Shown: piece by piece, positions 31,829 through 32,308 of the stretch
Numbering within the stretch: position 1 is the first letter of the stretch
Layout of the letters: the number at the start of each line of letters is the position of its first letter
From: Savagea sp.
GTDB lineage: Bacteria; Bacillota; Bacilli; Bacillales_A; Planococcaceae
Direction of reading: 5' to 3'
Length of the DNA: 32,308 nt
Assembly: GCA_030152585.1 (NCBI GenBank)
Contig: JASLJC010000010.1
Span: 1-32,308 of the forward strand
Program-made: the position numbers and the translations under genes
Notes under the pieces: model-generated
Told to the model about the DNA's origin: nothing
What the model saw: the letters and a program-made list of their open reading frames with translations, nothing else
The model's database searches: none

Positions 31829-32308
31829 ATGGTAGTAGGAGATTTTCCAGTAGAAGTAGACACACTTGTAGTAGGTTCAGGTCCAGGAGGATATGTAGCA
31901 GCAATTCGTGCCGCACAACTCGGACAAAAAGTAACAATCGTTGAGAAAGACGAATTAGGTGGCGTATGTTTAAACGTAGGATGTATTCCATCAAAAGCGA
32001 TGATTTCTGTTGGTGAACGTTACCAAGAAGCGAAAAATTCTGACGTAATGGGAATTACAGCAGAAAACGTAGCACTCGATTTTTCAAAAGTACAAGAGTA
32101 TAAAAACTCAGTTGTCAAACGTTTAACAGGTGGTGTCGAAGGACTCCTCAAAGGAAATAAAGTTGAAATTATTAAAGGAGAAGCTTATTTCTCTGGCGAA
32201 AATACAGTACGCATTATGAATGACGATTCAGCTCAAACGTATAAGTTCAAAAATGCAATTGTAGCAACAGGTTCACGTCCAATTGAAATCCCAGGATTTA
32301 AATTATCA
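31829..32308 (+). CDS. pdhD: Dihydrolipoyl dehydrogenase (E3), 5' part only
   Basis: Reoxidises the E2 dihydrolipoyl group with NAD+. The first 160 codons are inside the window; the gene runs off the end. FAD motif TLVVGSGPGGYVAAIRAA, redox-active disulfide C47-x4-C52 in GGVCLNVGCIPSK, and IVATGSRPIEIPG before the NAD domain. Start ATG 31829 follows GGAGGCG and comes 5 bp after the pdhC stop. Fourth gene of pdhABCD. Confidence 0.96.
   Translation, partial: MVVGDFPVEVDTLVVGSGPGGYVAAIRAAQLGQKVTIVEKDELGGVCLNVGCIPSKAMISVGERYQEAKNSDVMGITAENVALDFSKVQEYKNSVVKRLTGGVEGLLKGNKVEIIKGEAYFSGENTVRIMNDDSAQTYKFKNAIVATGSRPIEIPGFKLS

Overview
The window is a stretch of bacterial chromosome from a low-G+C Firmicute of the order Bacillales (about 40% G+C by eye, not computed). 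Three things support this: strong AGGAGG-type ribosome binding sites, a FapR operator in front of fabI, and a gene order (cbpB - ccpC - ykuU-type peroxiredoxin - ktrC - rnjA/rpoY - def - pdhABCD) that follows the ykuL-to-pdhD region of Bacillus subtilis with insertions and deletions. A potABCD polyamine operon in this block and a type II sulfide:quinone oxidoreductase suggest a Planococcaceae-like relative. That placement is inference. I see no rRNA, tRNA, CRISPR array, insertion sequence or prophage.

Layout. (1) 1-1727, minus strand: a metal cation diffusion facilitator (cut by the window edge) behind a leader-peptide/terminator element, and fabI behind a FapR box. (2) 1763-6000, plus strand: the arginine genes argC-J-B-D, with long overlaps and without the carAB-argF genes that follow in B. 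subtilis. (3) 6215-13322, plus strand: a redox block with sulfide:quinone oxidoreductase, a DUF1641 protein, a PAS/cysteine sensor kinase with its NarL-type regulator, a universal stress protein, a YitT-family membrane protein, an unrecognised membrane protein, CcdA and a ResA-like thioredoxin. (4) 13421-16440, minus strand: a glycine betaine-type ABC importer in the order binding protein, permease, ATPase. (5) 16658-19486, plus strand: cbpB, an EmrB/QacA-type MFS exporter and ccpC. (6) 19662-23431, minus strand: potABCD. (7) 23848-25270, plus strand: 2-Cys peroxiredoxin and ktrC. (8) 25399-28104, minus strand: def, then rpoY-rnjA. (9) 28431 to the end, plus strand: pdhA-B-C-D, the last gene incomplete.

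How the parts fit. Region 3 links sulfide oxidation at the quinone pool with membrane thiol-disulfide exchange and a cysteine-containing sensor, so it may be a sulfur/redox-response island. Regions 4, 5 and 7 hold three proteins from families known to bind c-di-AMP or carrying CBS sequence (OpuA-type ATPase, CbpB, KtrC), an osmolyte and potassium homeostasis theme. Most convergent gene pairs share one two-way hairpin terminator. Most genes are ordinary housekeeping genes. The observations most worth a second look are regulatory: the 18-codon leader ending inside a terminator before the CDF gene, a half-PerR/half-Fur box at the peroxiredoxin, hairpins placed inside apparent operons, and repeated motifs around the sensor-kinase, opu and pdh promoters.
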